A stretch of DNA of 64,000 bases from Algoriphagus ratkowskyi (GTDB lineage Bacteria; Bacteroidota; Bacteroidia; Cytophagales; Cyclobacteriaceae). Position numbers and translations under genes: made by a program. The DNA lies in contig NZ_MSSV01000015.1 in NCBI RefSeq assembly GCF_002150505.1, positions 62,001 to 126,000 of the forward strand, read 5' to 3'. Positions 63,392-64,000 of this stretch are shown here, in pieces; position 1 is the first letter of the stretch; each line of letters starts with the position of its first letter. The notes below the pieces were generated by a model. The model did no database searches. It worked only from the letters and a program-made list of their open reading frames with translations, and was not told the DNA's origin.

Positions 63392-64000
63392 ATGAAAATA
63401 CATTATTGCAAGGACTACAATGAAATGTCAGCATTGGGTGCCAGCTTGGTTCATTCGAAAGTTGAGAGCACTCCGGACTTACTTTTTTGTGCTGCAAGCG
63501 GAAATTCACCTACGGGATTGTATGAATTGATGGTGGAAAAGAATGAAACGGCTCCGGGTTTTTTTGATAGCATGCAAGTTGTCAAATTAGATGAATGGGT
63601 TGGGTTAAACAATGAGTCAACGTTTACATCAGAATATGACATTCAGCAAAAGCTGCTCAAAAAACTGGGAATTGAAGGGGATAGATATATTTCTTTTGAG
63701 GTGGAAGCCAAAGATCCAGTTTTGGAATGCGAGAGAATTCAAGATGAACTAGATAAATCAAATGGAATTGATATTTGCATTCTTGGCATCGGGATCAACG
63801 GACATATCGCTTTGAATGAGCCAGCCGAAGTTCTTCAACTAAATTGCCATGTCGCCAACCTTCATCCAGTAACCTTGGCAAGTGGAATGATTGAAAAAGT
63901 TGGAATTGCGCTGACGCAGGGAATGACAATGGGAGTAAAGAATATTTTGGATTCGAAAATGGTAATTCTCTTTATCACTGGAAAAGGGAAAAAACCAGCT
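63392..64000 (+). CDS. nagB: Glucosamine-6-phosphate deaminase-like protein, 5' part only
   Basis: The frame starts at ATG 63392 and is still open at the window end, giving the first 203 residues. It matches glucosamine-6-phosphate deaminase/6-phosphogluconolactonase-type proteins, which turn GlcN6P into fructose 6-phosphate and ammonia: AASGNSPTGLYELMVEKN, the signature VVKLDEWVGL, LGIGINGHIALNEPAEVL, and ALTQGMTMGVKNI are all present. The last is the deaminase loop rather than the lactonase one. Length so far and motif order are normal. Confidence 0.9.
   Translation, partial: MKIHYCKDYNEMSALGASLVHSKVESTPDLLFCAASGNSPTGLYELMVEKNETAPGFFDSMQVVKLDEWVGLNNESTFTSEYDIQQKLLKKLGIEGDRYISFEVEAKDPVLECERIQDELDKSNGIDICILGIGINGHIALNEPAEVLQLNCHVANLHPVTLASGMIEKVGIALTQGMTMGVKNILDSKMVILFITGKGKKPA

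Overview
The window reads as chromosomal DNA of a Bacteroidota bacterium, most likely order Cytophagales and close to Cyclobacteriaceae/Algoriphagus (inference from gene content, not from a search). The basis is: promoters of the form TTTG-N19-TAnnTTTG, the general lack of Shine-Dalgarno sequences, a TonB-dependent receptor with a carboxypeptidase-regulatory N-terminal domain and a partner lipoprotein, a NamZ/DUF1343 protein, a type IX secretion sorting-domain fragment, a bifunctional HisB, and many dispersed palindromic repeats between genes. Most of the window is ordinary core genome with short single-gene or 2-4 gene units on both strands. No rRNA, tRNA, CRISPR array, prophage or intact insertion sequence was seen.

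Layout. 0-6 kb: fmt, a NamZ-like muramidase, a divergent FtsX/LolE-type ABC permease, a polyprenol-phosphate mannosyltransferase, an ATP-grasp enzyme and a TPR lipoprotein. 6.1-10.8 kb: a histidine operon hisG-hisD-hisC-hisB on the minus strand. It has a textbook promoter, a histidine-rich leader peptide and hairpins suggesting attenuation, and it ends at a strong terminator after hisB. 11-20 kb: a DUF922-like HExxH protein, a CE1 esterase, an exported protein with its own UUCG-loop terminator, CorA, a DUF2306 protein, an SRPBCC protein, a decayed ParE/antitoxin pair, NudK and a D-threonine-aldolase-like enzyme. 20.3-26.7 kb: alaS-gatB-TlpA-type thioredoxin and proC. 27-31.4 kb: a membrane protein/XRE pair and a surface-polysaccharide group (GT4, UDP-glucuronate epimerase, dTDP-glucose dehydratase). 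31.5-34.5 kb: a TonB receptor plus lipoprotein. 35-46.2 kb: an exonuclease/GIY-YIG fusion, a zinc metallopeptidase, a DUF1080 protein, a SixA-like phosphatase, topA, a 7TMR-DISM hybrid histidine kinase and fatty-acid-type dehydrogenases. 47-53 kb: a quinone-oxidoreductase-like enzyme, a KAS II gene, a possible small structured RNA, trpS, and a DUF1573 protein that appears to have lost its T9SS sorting tail. 53.2-57 kb is the most accessory-looking part: higBA with an operator over its promoter, a class C beta-lactamase-like hydrolase and two unrecognised genes separated by a palindromic element. 57-64 kb: glutaryl-CoA dehydrogenase and tryptophan 2,3-dioxygenase (divergent), a nested-palindrome element framed by 50-bp direct repeats, an M19-like dipeptidase, a MATE transporter and the start of nagB.

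The points most worth following up are the histidine leader/attenuator (10.55-10.77 kb), the candidate structured RNA with its own terminator (50.46-50.58 kb), the repeat architecture at 59.5-59.9 kb, the palindrome between unknown genes at 55.7-55.9 kb, and the two apparent gene breakages (ParE toxin, T9SS tail). No clearly new multi-gene system is evident.
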